From Ephydatia muelleri (taxonomy: Eukaryota > Porifera > Demospongiae > Spongillida > Spongillidae): a DNA stretch of 64,000 nucleotides. Shown in pieces: positions 48,333 to 60,191 of the stretch (position 1 is the stretch's first letter; each line of letters starts with the position of its first letter). The position numbers and the translations under genes were made by a program. Below the pieces are notes generated by a model that made no database searches, was not told the DNA's origin, and was given only the letters and a program-made list of their open reading frames with translations. Location of the stretch: assembly GCA_013339895.1 (NCBI GenBank), contig JABACO010000020.1, positions 6,861,893-6,925,892 on the forward strand. The letters are read 5' to 3'.

Positions 48333-50659
48333 AATATCATATTTAGCTTCAAGCAGGCAACATCTCATTTAAGAGGGCAAGCTCTCAGGCATATCCCCCT
48401 ATCAAATAAGGGTAAAGCTTGGAGGTCACAACACAAGGGCGGTGGCCTATTCAAAATGATCTTTCAGATTAAAACCCAATTCAATACTTGTGAGTTCTCC
48501 TGCTTTGAGGCCGATGATGCAATTACAAACCTGCATGTGGCACTGGAGAGGTTTCGATCAGAGGTCAGTGGACCGTATCAGCACAATAGAGTGGAGGTGA
48601 GGCATCATTTCCTTTTGATATGCTATCAATTTTATCTTACGGGTGACCTTGAGTATCATACATGGACTCATACAAGTGGTATGTGAATACGTAAGCATCA
48701 CTTGAGAACAGTAGTAAATAGTTTCTCATATTTCAAAACCTGTAGGAAAACAACCGTGCTTGTTTTGCCTGATCCCACTGCATGGACCAGTTAGGAATGT
48801 TGGTTGATAGTATGGGTTCTTGTGTCCCTCGTTCTGTAGGTTCCATTGTGCTTGATCACCAAAGTTTCGTGGAAACAGGAGGCAATTTGAAAAGAGCCAG
48901 GTGGTTTAACTACATCTACAATCCTTTTTTCAACATCCCACTATCTCGGTGTATAATATCTGTATGACCTGCATATCAAAAACGTTTACTTGAAGTTTGT
49001 ATACCAGGTTTGCACATCACACAACGGATATTTTCCCTATTTGAGCATGCCAACCTCAACCTTGATCCCAACCTTGCCATGTATTCAAAAGGATTCTCCC
49101 ATGTGAAAGCCCAGTGCTCTCATTGAATTGGAGCAACTTAATCAGGAGGCAGACCGTGTAAACAGCTTGCAACCTACAATGTAATTGTTGCATGAGTAGA
49201 GACACTCCAATTGTCCTGGAACTCGGTGCAGGGAAACTGCTACAAAAGAGTTCGAGTTCAGGTGAGATAAAGCACTCTATATTATGGTCAAAGAGGAGAA
49301 CAATTCAGAGAAACCATTCAGATGGGTTTCAACCTTGTATCAACGGCATATAACTTCATGGTTGTAAGGGAATATTCGTGAGGGACCATGTCCACAAAAT
49401 TCTCAAGGCAGCAATGCTTTGTGGTCCTGGTATGCTATTATATTGTATATATGTAAAACTCTCTACTCATGCATCCTTAAGGCAACTAAGAACTCATCAG
49501 GACTAAAATTGGGCAGTTCATCAAAAGTTCCATACAATCTTTTGAATGCCATGTACTTTATGACAGCACATTGTACTGACACAAGACATACAACACCTTG
49601 CTGCTAAGCACTTGCTTGTTTGTTCAATAACCATTTTTAAAGCCAACAAAGAACTTCTGTTCATTTGACAGAGATTTCAAACTGAGGAATTGCCAGAACC
49701 TTGAAAATGCATATCCTTGAAGCCGGACCTGCACATTCTGGAGTGGTTGTCAATGCACCAAGCAGGCTGGGGAGGAGGATGCAGAGTCAATCCACACTCC
49801 AAGCAGACAAATTCAGGGATCAAGGATCCTGTCGCAAAGATGAAAAGCATATTGCAGATCATTAGCATATCACCTCATATGACATCTGCATTGCCACCCC
49901 CTAAGAAAGTAAGGAAGATTTGACTACCAAAACTTATTCAGCTCAATCACAATTTGTGTGCATATTCAAAGGTATCAGGACTCGTGTAGTAATGTAGAAA
50001 GCAACATCATCATCGACTATTTATTTCGAAAATATACTGTAGGGCCAACTGATTTGGAATGTGGCAATTTTGGAATGATGCATTATGTACTTATGTAGCA
50101 GTCGTCATAACATGCTTTTGGAACATGACTCCATATGGAAGTACCTGTGTAGTACATCTACATCCTCTCATCCTTAAAATGGTACAACTGAGCAAGGACA
50201 CTGTTCCAAAATTAAGTGTTCTAAAATTTGCTAGCTTTACAAAATAGTTGGGATTCGCGGAACTTGAAATTGAAAGTTCATACCACATCCGATGTGATAT
50301 CAGATATATAGTATAACGCCAGTTCTCAGTGATGAAATGAGGTAAGCGCTACCCCTTTAACTTACATGCACTACCTTCATCTTGTGAGGAATTACGCGAC
50401 AGAGCCAAACGTATGTAGTCTCGCGTGCCATGACGTAATGTAATAGAGATATTACTAAAGCAGGTAGTAATATCGCCCATCATCCCGATCACATACGTGG
50501 CTACTACTACAGTCTGTTCTTTACATCAAGTAATTTGGTTAGCCAAATGTCCGGTAGCAATCCGTTGTTTTGCCTACTGGGTAACTGCCCTGGGCCTTTC
50601 CAACAGTGCGTGGGAAAATTGGACTATTCCATAAAATAATTGTACACCTCTACTGATGA

Positions 50660-51260
50660 CCAAAAAAGTTGTCCAGAGGGGGTTCAATGGTAATGTCCTA
50701 TAGGAGGATGTTCTATTGCAGTGAGATGTGTCCAGAGGGGGGTCCAATGGCAATGATGGCAATGTCCTAGGGGTGTCGCACAGTGAGATGTGTCCGGATG
50801 GGTTTCAAAGGTAATGCTCTAGGGGGTATCCTACATCAGGATGTGTCCAGAGGGGGTTCAATGGTAATGTCCTAGGGGGGTGTCCTACATCGAGATGTGT
50901 CCAGAGGGGGTTCAAAGGTAATGCTCTAGGGGGGTGTCCTACATCGAGATGTGTCCAGAGGGGGGTTCAATGGTAATGTCCTAAGGGGGTGTCCTACATC
51001 GAGATGTGTCAGAGGGGGTTCAATGGTAATGTCCTAGGGGGTGTCCTACATCGAGATGTGTCCAGAGGGGGTTCAATGGTAATGTCCTAAGGGGGTATCC
51101 TACATCGAGATGTGTCCAGAGGGGGTTCAATGGTAATGTCCTAAGGGGGTATCCTACATCAGGTTGTGTCCAGAGTGGGTTCAATGGTAATGTACAGGGA
51201 AGTGTGTCCAGAGGGGGTCCAAAATAAATGTCCTGGGGGGGTATGGTGTAGAGGCTTTAT
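50660..51260. repeat. G-rich minisatellite of about 54 bp, about 11 copies
   Basis: Degenerate units of about 54 bp contain GATGTGTCCAGAGGGGGTTC and a second G run (CCTAGGGGGG), with length variation of a few bases between copies. Repeated G4-5 runs on one strand could form quadruplexes. Confidence 0.9.
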
Positions 51261-52375
51261 GTCCTGGGGGGATACCTTGATATTAGTCATCAGTAGGGGT
51301 GTACAATTATATTATGGAATAGCACATTAGCAGCCTTGACAAAGAGCTACATGAACAAACAGTTCAAGCGCGCGCGCAGGAGCAGCCTTATGTGTTTCAA
51401 AGTAACGAAGGCCGGCTTTAGAGGCTACAACTAAGAGATCCGACTAATCTTAACCATCTACCGCCATTCCCTACTCCCCCCCCCCAAAAAAGGAAGGGCG
51501 TTACAGTTTGAAAGTTCTTCCCCTGTGAGAGGGACGATAAACATTAAGCGGAAACTCAGGGACTTTCCGTTTCCCGTTGGGAGGCAGACAAACACGTCTC
51601 TAGCCATTCAGGAAGCTTCTAAGGTCAGCAGTTCAGCAAGTTTATTTGATCGTAGCCAGCTCTTCTGTGGGTTTGGAAATGGAATTATCAATTGGCCTAC
51701 CTAAGGAATTTAATTTGTCGTAATTAACTGTGACGTCACGGCTGGAGGACAGTGTCAACGTGAAATCGTGCGCATGCTTCTAAAATGTTGTAGCCATCCA
51801 CGTGTAAGGTATTATACTGCTTTTTGCGCGACAAACGATTCAGTGGTTGCAGAGAGATAGGAACGATTTTGTGTGCATGTGCAAATTGTGTGGCAAGCAT
51901 GATCAGCGTACGTTACACTTACGAAGGACGAAATTCCTGGAGCTAAACTATTGAAACCATGGAACAAGCATACTGTATCTGCCTTACATCGGTGGATGCA
52001 GTGTAGAGGAATCGATCACCTACTCAGTTCGTGGAAAAAAAAAAAGGAGCACCTTTTGGATAGGTAAGCGATGACTCTATCTTTTAATGGCTTGTCTATT
52101 ACGCTTACTGATTCATGTTAGGGTTCTCCTTGCTGAGCAAGAGCAGGCAAAGATTGTGGATGACAGTGGCTCCTATACTCATTGAAAGTATGAGTCCTTG
52201 AAAGAAGTTGGTGAGCAGGTGTTGATGCCACCAAATCCACCCCTTTATCTTGCTGGTTGTCACAGGTGCAAATTTTAAGGACATAGCTCATTCCATACCT
52301 CATGTTACATCTGGTAAGCCTCCATATTACATATGCAATATGTAGGTCACTTACTTGGCTGATCAGGTTGGATGC

Positions 52376-52600
52376 CGAGTACGGAATGGAAGGAGTGCTT
52401 TCAGAGCATTGGCACGTGGATACGCACACTGGGCCTCTGGACGGTTACAGGAGCTACAATTCGATACGAACTCTACTGTCATGTCCAATGTTCTGAGTCA
52501 CCATCTATGGAGGCTGGCACATATAAAGTTTATTTGCTGCTTGGAAAAGAGGGTGATTTTGTTACTATTTGTCAGCAAAATTTAATTATGCTGCTGACTA
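52376..52600 (+). pseudogene. SWIM-domain / YqaJ-type protein fragment, frameshifted
   Basis: One frame reads RNGRSAFRALARGYAHWASG and the neighbouring frame continues with YELYCHVQCSESPSMEAGTY and VYLLLGKEGD. Together these resemble the conserved GYxHWASGR ... CHVR...PSM...Y.V.LLLGREGD block of large SWIM/YqaJ-type ORFs common in cnidarian and sponge genomes. The frame change between the two blocks (about 52455-52470) and the lack of flanking domains point to a relic. The family assignment rests on memory of that motif. Confidence 0.5.
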
Positions 52601-53300
52601 AGTTTTGTTGCTACAGTGTTATCTTTATTGTAATTTGCCTCTCGTCAACCTGGCCCAGCCAAGCAAGACCTAAATAATTATGTAATGTGATATTCCAGGC
52701 AAATATAAATTATTTAACGGGCTTACCAGATGTAGCAGGAGGTACGGAATGAGCGCTGGCACATCTCCAGACGTATAATTATAATATTCTATACATTAAA
52801 TTCATAGTGGGTGCGCCTAGTGTCGATTTTGTGACGTTGCAACTTCGATTACAGTATCGATCCGCAATTAAAAGAAAACAAATTCGATCTCAAATCTAAC
52901 GTTGGAAAGCTCTTATCTACACTGGGTGAAGGTGGACCATCTCGGACCTGGCACAGGAGGCCATCAAGCAAAGGCAAGCTTCTTCCCACTATCAGGTATC
53001 AGGGAATGAGAATTATATATAACATTCACAACAGACCTGTTACATATAGCACAGTGAAGACACCAACAACAAAAAAGGTTGAAAAATAAACTCTAGCATC
53101 TATAAAATGGGATAATATATACATATATACAGTGCCTTTTACGCACATAGGAAGAGGGAGGCAACAGTGCACAAAACACAAAACCTGAAATACACACAAT
53201 AAATAGAAGGACAAGTGCACACAAGAGGAAGGGCTTTGGAGTGAAAATTGCACCTCATTTGAGTAGACAATAAAAGGTGTAGAGAAAAGTCAGATGTTAT

Positions 53301-53418
53301 TGTGTGTGCTGGAAGATGCGGAAGAGTTGTGTGTGCTGGAAGATCAGGAGGAGTTGTGTGTGCTGGAAGATCAGGAGGAGTTGTGTGTGCTGGAAGATCA
53401 GGAGGAGTTGTGTGTGCC
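53301..53418. repeat. 30-bp tandem repeat containing the SUZ12 stop codon
   Basis: About four copies of a 30-bp unit (contains GATCAGGAGGAGTTGTGTG on the + strand) span the end of the SUZ12 reading frame on the minus strand. The first in-frame stop (53398-53400) falls inside the repeat, and the following units carry the same in-frame stop. Confidence 0.9.
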
Positions 53419-56400
53419 AAGTATGATGCCCATGCTTTGATGAATGGCTGCTGCAGTGACCAGCCCATAATCAAACAGGCTAGCCAGGTGGGCCATGAAG
53501 TTGCACACTATATGCTTCTCAATAAGCTCTGACTTCATACGGGTGGCAAATTTGATGCAAGCTGCAGAAATCTCCTTGTCAGCTACAAGCCTGAAAAAGT
53601 CATAATTGCATCAAATCCCAGCATTAGCTAACAGCACTCCATATGGATTAGATACCTGTTTTCCATAGCAAAAAGGTTCCAGCGTTTCATCAATTCTTTC
53701 TCTCCTCTGTTGACATCAGTAAACTCATCCAGCATCTGAGTATAACCACAGAGCATTGAAACAGTGAAACCGACAGTGCAACAGTTCAGTTTGTCTCACT
53801 TTTTGAGAGCATATCTTTTGCCACTCTGGAATCTCATCGTTGTCACTGTCAAACTGCAGCTCATCTGGAAACATTGGAGTGCACGACTGAGTATGATAGT
53901 ATTGTCTACATGAAAATGAAAATAGATATAAAATATCTGAGACCCAGCAACAGGCATAAAAAATAAATAACCTGTTGGCATTAATGCCCCTCTTCCAGCT
54001 GCCATCATTTAGGAATTCAGTCATATCTTCTTCTGGGACACATCCTCTGCAGTAAGGGATGCTCATTGAGACTACAGAAAACACCTCACACACAGACACA
54101 CACTCACTTCTCCACCAGCACAGCTGTGAATGGACTGCACTTAACAGGTTCCTTTCTCTTCTGCATGAGGATGAGCTTGCTACACTCCCCAGGTATTTCT
54201 GGTGTAGGAGTTCCATCATACAGCTTGTTCACATGAACATCTATACAAGAACCATAACTTGTTGGCTGTATGGAGTTGTGAGAGAAAGATGGAGTGGTGA
54301 GGGAAGGAGGAGGAGAGGGAAGGAGGAGGTGAGGGAAGGAGGTGAGGGAAGGAGGGAGAGGTGAGGGAAGGAGGTGAGGGAAGGAGGTGAGGGAAGGAGT
54401 GAGGGAGGAGGTGAGGGAAGGAGGTGAGGGAAGGAGGAGGTGAGGGAAGGAGGAGGTGAGGGAAGGAGGTGAGGGAAGGAGGTGAGGGAAGGAGGTGAGG
54501 GAAGGAGGTGAGGGAAGGAGGTGAGGGAAGGAGGTGAGGGAAGGAGGTGAGGGAAGGAGGTGAGGGAAGGATGAGGTGGAAGGGCGGGCAGGTGAGGAAG
54601 GAGGAGGTGAGGGAAGGAGGAGGTGAGGGAAGGAGGAGGTGAGGGAAGGAGAGGTGAGGGAAGGAGGTGAGGAAGGAGGGAAGTGGTTGAGGTGGATGGA
54701 GAGAGGAGAAAGGAGGTGACAGAAGTTGGAAGGAGAGAGGGGGTAGGGGAGGTGAGAAAGGAGGGAGGAGATAAAGGAAGAGGTAATGGAAGGAGGGGAA
54801 TGGTAAGGAGGGAGGAGGTGAGGCAATAGGAAATGAAATACAACATGCAGCAGACAAGTGCTATACCATATAAGTGAAGATAAATCTTGGATGACAGAGG
54901 GACATATGCTTCAAGAGACTGTATATCTTCCTACAGGAGAGGCAGCACCAGGGGCATGCCAGTTCCTGCCTCAGTTCAGTTTGCTGGGTTGTATTATTAT
55001 TGTACAAAAAGTTGAACACAACACAAGGAGGCTTGGGGTTACAGTTAGTTAGGTCTGTTTTGTCCTGGACTGCTATAGAGTTACACGTGGGCTGCTGTTC
55101 TGCTGGTGTGACTACGGTAGGTCCCGATGGCTTAAAGGCGTAGGCTACAGAAAGAAACACGTCTTATAGCCAACAAGCTAACATTTGTCTCTTACCTTCT
55201 CTTAGCTTTCTAATATCCAGGGCTGTATCTAGGTCATTGGCCAACCTGTGGGGAGGAGGTCCATGCCTCCAGTGGAACGTAACTTTCAATAGCATTGTGT
55301 TGCTCACACCGCTATCTTCCATCACTGATTCCTGAATTTAAACAGAGCAACAGTTTCAAACAGCTTGCTGCTCACACACACACACGGGATAACCTCAGAT
55401 AAACACACACCAGAAAAGCCCCACACCAGAGAAGCCTAGCCCTCCAATACCAGAGAAGCCCCACATCCTCCAATACCTTGGTGCTGCCTCCAAACACAGT
55501 GTCCCAGCTCAGTGGTGCAAAGGTGAACAGACCGGGACGTGTGGCACCCACCTCCTCCTCCCCATTCCCTTGCAGACAACGCTGCATCAACACATCATAC
55601 TCTCCATCCTCAAGAAGGCAAACCCCGCGAGAGTCGAACATCGCCAGTTCGGCCACGTACACGTCCTGAGAGGTCTGGGGCTGAGAGGGCTCGGGGGGAG
55701 GTGGCTGCTCCACCATGGGCTCCTCGGGACAATCCACAAAGTCCTCATCGAGCGAGCTGCAGTCTGCTGCATCCGATTGTGGAGGCAGAGGATCATCTCT
55801 GCTCTCCGAGTCAGTCCTCGAACGCTTTGCCTGGGACTGTGGCGGCAGTTGCGAAAAGATGTCCGTCTCGCTGCTGAGACTGCGCTTGTACCCCTTCCGC
55901 TGGGGGCTGGTCATCGTGGGACAAGGGGCAGGGTCAATCACGGCTCTCTGTGTGCCTCCGCTCAGATGGTGAAGACGGGATGGCACCTTGTCGCTTGTGG
56001 ACCTGCGGGCAGACCGGTTGTTCCTTACCTCCTCTGCGCTGACCACCGGGATGTCGCTTGCACGCACCCTCTCCTCGGGAGGCTTGTCCCCGTCGATGAG
56101 CAGCTGGACCTCAGAGCGCCTGGGCAGTCTTCCCCCTCCTCCTCCTCCTTCCCTCTTCTCCCACTCCCCACCCCCGTCATCCGAATCGTCGTTTTCGATG
56201 TCGATCTCTGACTGGGAGTCATCGGATCCTGACACTTGGACGTAGCGTCGTGGGACCCTGATGACCAAGGGTGGCTCTTCCTTCGCAACACCATTGGCCT
56301 CCTTGACGAGCACGGTGCCATCTCTCCCGTTTGTCTCATGTTTGGAGTGTGTGTTGTCTCTGGATGGCCCCGCAGCAGGTGCCCCACGCTGGATCTTGCT

Positions 56401-57521
56401 GGGGTTCCCTTCGACCAAACTGACCCCGTTTTTTGTCACGCCATTTCTGGGAAGCAGCTTGAGCAGGGGAGAGGTACACTTCTCGCTGTATCCTCTCCTC
56501 GATGAAAGCGAGCCACAGCAAGACTGGGAAGGAGGGAAAGAGGGGGCAGACATCTGGGCACCCAACTGTTCGGCAATAACTTGAGTCCCGTAGCTGATGT
56601 CAGTCATGATGCACGCGTCTTGTCTGCATGATCTGGTTGCCTTGTTGGACCTGCAGCTCTGGGATGTTCCCAGCACCCCATTAGCCCCCTCCTCCCCATC
56701 AAGGACGCGGGCAGGCTGCCTCGTCACTGTATCTGCACCAACCTGCCTCTCTTTAGAGGTTGGCTCCTTGAGTTTAGACGCCTGTGGACTGGCAGTGGTG
56801 TCGTTCATTACAGCTAACCTGCTCAAGGAGACATTGGAGAGACTTTTTCGAGGAGTTTTTGTCGACATCCCTTTCTTTGGCTCTGCCTTCTCCTCCCCAT
56901 TGTAAGGGGTCACCCTGAACACCACCAGCTGCATACCGTATCTACCCTTCCACGAGAGAGCACTCTCTGGTATAGCAAAGGACGAGGACAGCACAACCTT
57001 CTCCTTGCTGCTCGCGGGCTTCTCTGAGCCGCTGGTAGTGGAGTCAGCCGTGCTGTTGTACTCTACGATACACTTGCCCAGAGTTACGCAGCTACAAGGG
57101 TACGAGTTATGGCTGTGAGACATCTGTGCAGAAAAGGGTGGGGAAATGGAACAAAAACGTGATTTGCACCTTTGTAAGGTGGCAGAATGGGAATGGCACT
57201 CAGAAAGGAGGAAGAGGAGTGAAAAGAAAGACGTGTCACATTATGTGTGTGTGTGTGGAACATTTTGTGCATAGTAGCATTCTCTTCGAGACTGCAAGTT
57301 GCAGGCACGATCTCTTTAAGGACTTGAACGCTGTGGTCTTTTTAAGGACTTCACATGTATTACTGTGCAAAAATGAGTGAGTTTGTCGTCTTATATGAAT
57401 GGGTGAATAAAAAGCTGCACCACAGGGCCTTGAGCATGCAGCGAGTGCAGCTGGTTAGCAGCAGGTGTGCACATGTGTGGTGGGTGAAGTGAAGGAGTGC
57501 ATAGAGTGTACGGATGCATGT

Positions 57522-57579
<58 letters not shown>

Positions 57580-58856
57580 CACATACACACTCAAGCACAT
57601 AGACATACCTGGGCTGATGGCTGCGTGAAATGATAGAGAAGTACTTCTACTTCCATCAACTGGCCATTTCTGTAAGTTTCAGGATTTGTTGATGTGGCTG
57701 GGCAGGAATCATCTGTGATGTTTGGATCGGCAGGGCATCTTCAAAGTGTGCATTAGAGACACAATTGCTCCTCCTGAACCCTTTCTTACCCAACATCTTC
57801 TTGAAATCAATCCCATCCATGAGTCCTCTCATGGTGATGTCAAGATAATTGCCACTACCATTGCATTAAAGTGATAACAGTATGAATTGGTTTGTCAATA
57901 AGTATTCAATTAGCCACAAAGTGAGGAGCAACACACTTCCTTTCCTCAATCAACATACCTCTTTATTTCCGAGGCCAAGTCATGCTTCTCACTGCGGGTA
58001 TGGTTGATAAGGTCATCAATCTTGAGCCTTCTTTGCCTATGGGGTTTAGAGGACAGGAGATAAGCAATGCGAGATTCCAGTGAGAGGGGAGAGGAGGAGT
58101 GGGTTGGAGGTGGGATTTGGAGTAGTATAGGTGGAGAGGGAAATATAAAATTATATTAGAAAGACGTGACATCTCCGAGATGAGTATGCATGCTTATTTA
58201 AAGCAGGCATACTCATCACACTTTGCAGTCAAATGCACACATACTGGCATGAAGTACACAACTAGATCCACAAGAGAATTAAACGCACCTCTTCTGTCCT
58301 CGACGGGAGTTGCGATGTTTCAAATATGACAGGTTTCTGTGCAGGAACAAGGGCTGCAAAACAGGCGCTTTAAATAAGGGTGCCAAGACGAGATTCCAGT
58401 AGAAAACAATATCCGTACCTTTAAAGCATGACACGCCTTGAGAAATCTGTATATCTGGGTCGGTTCTAAAACGAAATAAGATATATAACGCTCTTTTCTT
58501 TGGAACAGCTGCTCTGGGTCGTCAATGCCTCGGGCAGAAATAAAAATATTCCCATAGACACGCACCGCTACAAAGTCACACAGACACACGCATCTAACGC
58601 TACAAAAATCTTCATTCAAGTTGACGGCACTCCAAATAATAGTATCTTATTCCAAACTATCGACGGATGAAGGGGCGAAGCAAGTAGTAAACGCGCCAAT
58701 TTTTTTCCCTCCTTTTTTTAAGTTTTTTTTTTTTTTGTTAGAGCTGGCATGCCTTTTCTGCTTACTTTCGTACGCGTCCAGAAAGAGTTCGTGGTCGTTC
58801 CTCAGCTTCGAGAATGCGTCAAGCGACAATTTGTAGGCTTTGTCGTTGCTGGACAT
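53398..58856 (-). CDS. SUZ12: SUZ12, Polycomb repressive complex 2 subunit
   Basis: SUZ12 is the scaffold of PRC2, which methylates H3K27. The start is at 58856 (MSSNDKAYKLSLDAF), then DHELFLDAYE and EPTQIYRFLKACHALK, as in vertebrate SUZ12. The long exon 57123-55477 carries the end of the first C2-like region (QLVVFRVTPYNG), about 430 residues of Ser/acidic low-complexity sequence, and then VAELAMFDSRGVCLLEDGEY. The exon at about 55070-54890 has NFLYNNNTTQQTE and the zinc finger CPWCCLSCRKIYSLLKHMSL. The VEFS box follows at about 54060-53398: QFDSDNDEIPEWQ, FTDVNRGEKELMKRWN, then CNFMAHLASLFDYGLV before the stop. VEFS exons include ~53737-53656 and ~53593-53398. The insert is much longer than the corresponding vertebrate linker. 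Minor exons at 57600-58350 were only partly resolved. Confidence 0.92.
54275..54835. repeat. Polypurine (GGTGAGGGAAGGA) repeat in a SUZ12 intron
   Basis: About 550 bases of degenerate GAGGTGAGGGAAGG units lie in an intron. On the coding (minus) strand they form a long polypyrimidine stretch of CCTTCCCTCA type. The Ser/Leu/Pro ORFs over 200 codons here are artefacts. Confidence 0.93.
57523..57580. repeat. (AC)n microsatellite in SUZ12 intron
   Basis: About 55 bases of pure CA/TG repeat between SUZ12 exons. Confidence 0.95.
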
Positions 58857-58946
58857 GGCAGGCCCATGTAATCCTAATACATTCACCGCAAAATTTCTAA
58901 TGACGTATTCCCACAGTCCATATAATTAAATAACCTAATTAATAAC
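58857..58946. promoter_or_regulatory. 90-bp bidirectional promoter gap, SUZ12 / HTRA2
   Basis: Only 90 bases separate the two start codons, which point outward. The stretch is AT-rich (for example ATAATTAAATAACC near 58920) and must hold the start sites and short 5' UTRs of both genes, unless an upstream non-coding exon exists. Confidence 0.65.
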
Positions 58947-60191
58947 ATGAATCTCAATAGGTTGAGGGGATTAATCAAGCTAGCCGTTCAGACTGAAGTT
59001 CAGAGGCACTGTCTCGCTACAAGGCCATCGATAGCAGCACTACAGAGCCCGTCTTACAGCAGCAGCTATGACAATAGCGGCCAGGAAAGAAGCTATTACC
59101 GATTACCATACGGAATAAGACCATGGGTTTTAGCCGGGACACTATTTCTCGTGGGCGCGTACGGCACGTGGCGCAACCGTTCGCTGGGCAAGATTTCCGC
59201 CCTGCTCCCGGAGGCAAAATGTCGGAGCAGGTCCGACGAGTTCAATTTTGTGGCGGATGCGGTTGCCCTGGCGGCACCTTCAGTTGTCTTCGTCGAGAGA
59301 ACTCAGCAAGTTGCCACTCTGTTCGGAGGTGCGATGGCGGTATCGGCTGGGTCGGGGTTCATCGTGGACAAGCACGGGTACGTCCTCACCAACGCTCACG
59401 TGGTCGGCAACGCTCGTACCGTCAGGGTTAAGATGCACTCGGGCGAGTATATCCGCGGCTATGTGACGGAGGTGAACCAAGTCGCCGACCTGGCGCTGAT
59501 AAGGTTGGACGTCTCCCCGAGCCAACTGCCTTTGCCCGCGCTCAAGTTTGGCAGTTCGGCGCTCCTGAAGCCCGGGGAGTGGGTAGTTGCCATGGGGAGC
59601 CCGCTCTCCCTCTCGAACACCATCACGGCGGGCATCGTCAGCAGCATCCACAGGCCGAGCAAGGAGCTAGGGCTGCAGAACTCGGACATAAGCTACGTTC
59701 AAACGGATGCCGCCATCACCGTGGGAAACTCTGGGGGTCCTCTAGTCAACTTGGACGGAGAAGTGATCGGCGTTAATACCATGACGGCAGGTCCGGGGAT
59801 ATCGTTTGCGATCCCTAGCGACTTTGCAAAGGCCTTCGTCGAAAATGCAAACAAGGATAGAGAAGCGGATATCAGGCACGGCGGAAAGTACGTGATGGGC
59901 GTTTCCATATTGAGCATAACTCCCGGCGTGCTCCAGTCCCTCAAGATGCGGGGGTCTGTGCCGCCTCACGTGCAGCGCGGGGTTTACGTGGTCCAGGTTT
60001 GGCCGCACAGCGCTGCTGAAATCGCCGGCCTGCAAAAGGGAGACGTCATAGTTAAAGTGAATGGTAAGAAGGTACGCTCAAACAGCGACATTTACGAGGA
60101 GGTGCAGAAGGGAAAGGCGCTAACACTAGAGCTAGTGAGGGACCAGGAGCAGTTATCTGTGACAGTCAACCCTGAACAGCTCGATGAATGA
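58947..60191 (+). CDS. HTRA2: HTRA2-like mitochondrial serine protease, single exon
   Basis: A complete 414-residue intronless protein, a quality-control protease of the mitochondrial intermembrane space. The N-terminus is basic and acid-free for the first 16 residues (MNLNRLRGLIKLAV), as in mitochondrial presequences. A hydrophobic anchor follows at about residues 60-73 (WVLAGTLFLVGAYG). The protease domain has the triad His151 (TNAHVV), Asp181 (ADLALIRL) and Ser262 (TVGNSGGPLVNLDGEVIG), with FAIPSDF closing it. A PDZ domain covers about residues 315-405 (GVYVVQVWPHSAAEIAGLQKGDVI). Size and order match human HTRA2. The AVPS-type IAP-binding motif expected after the anchor is not seen; the region reads LLPEAKCRSRSDEFNFVAD. 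An AATAAA lies at about 60398. It is head to head with SUZ12. Confidence 0.93.
   Translation: MNLNRLRGLIKLAVQTEVQRHCLATRPSIAALQSPSYSSSYDNSGQERSYYRLPYGIRPWVLAGTLFLVGAYGTWRNRSLGKISALLPEAKCRSRSDEFNFVADAVALAAPSVVFVERTQQVATLFGGAMAVSAGSGFIVDKHGYVLTNAHVVGNARTVRVKMHSGEYIRGYVTEVNQVADLALIRLDVSPSQLPLPALKFGSSALLKPGEWVVAMGSPLSLSNTITAGIVSSIHRPSKELGLQNSDISYVQTDAAITVGNSGGPLVNLDGEVIGVNTMTAGPGISFAIPSDFAKAFVENANKDREADIRHGGKYVMGVSILSITPGVLQSLKMRGSVPPHVQRGVYVVQVWPHSAAEIAGLQKGDVIVKVNGKKVRSNSDIYEEVQKGKALTLELVRDQEQLSVTVNPEQLDE

Larger units (their letters stand above)
46138..53397. other. Gene-poor, repeat-rich interval
   Basis: No intact gene is supported between the JmjC gene and SUZ12. Unassigned ORF fragments with exon-like edges occur at about 46920-47140, 47600-47860, 48410-48600 and 48780-48970. 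None matches a family I recognise. Three minisatellites and a SWIM/YqaJ-type fragment are listed separately. Confidence 0.6.

Noticed and set aside
54104-54857. Ser/Leu/Pro ORFs over 200 codons on the minus strand
   Set aside because: They are a polypyrimidine repeat translated in all frames within a SUZ12 intron.
58857-58886. Upstream start of SUZ12 at 58886
   Set aside because: The codon there is GTG, not ATG. The first ATG in frame is at 58856 and matches the family start.
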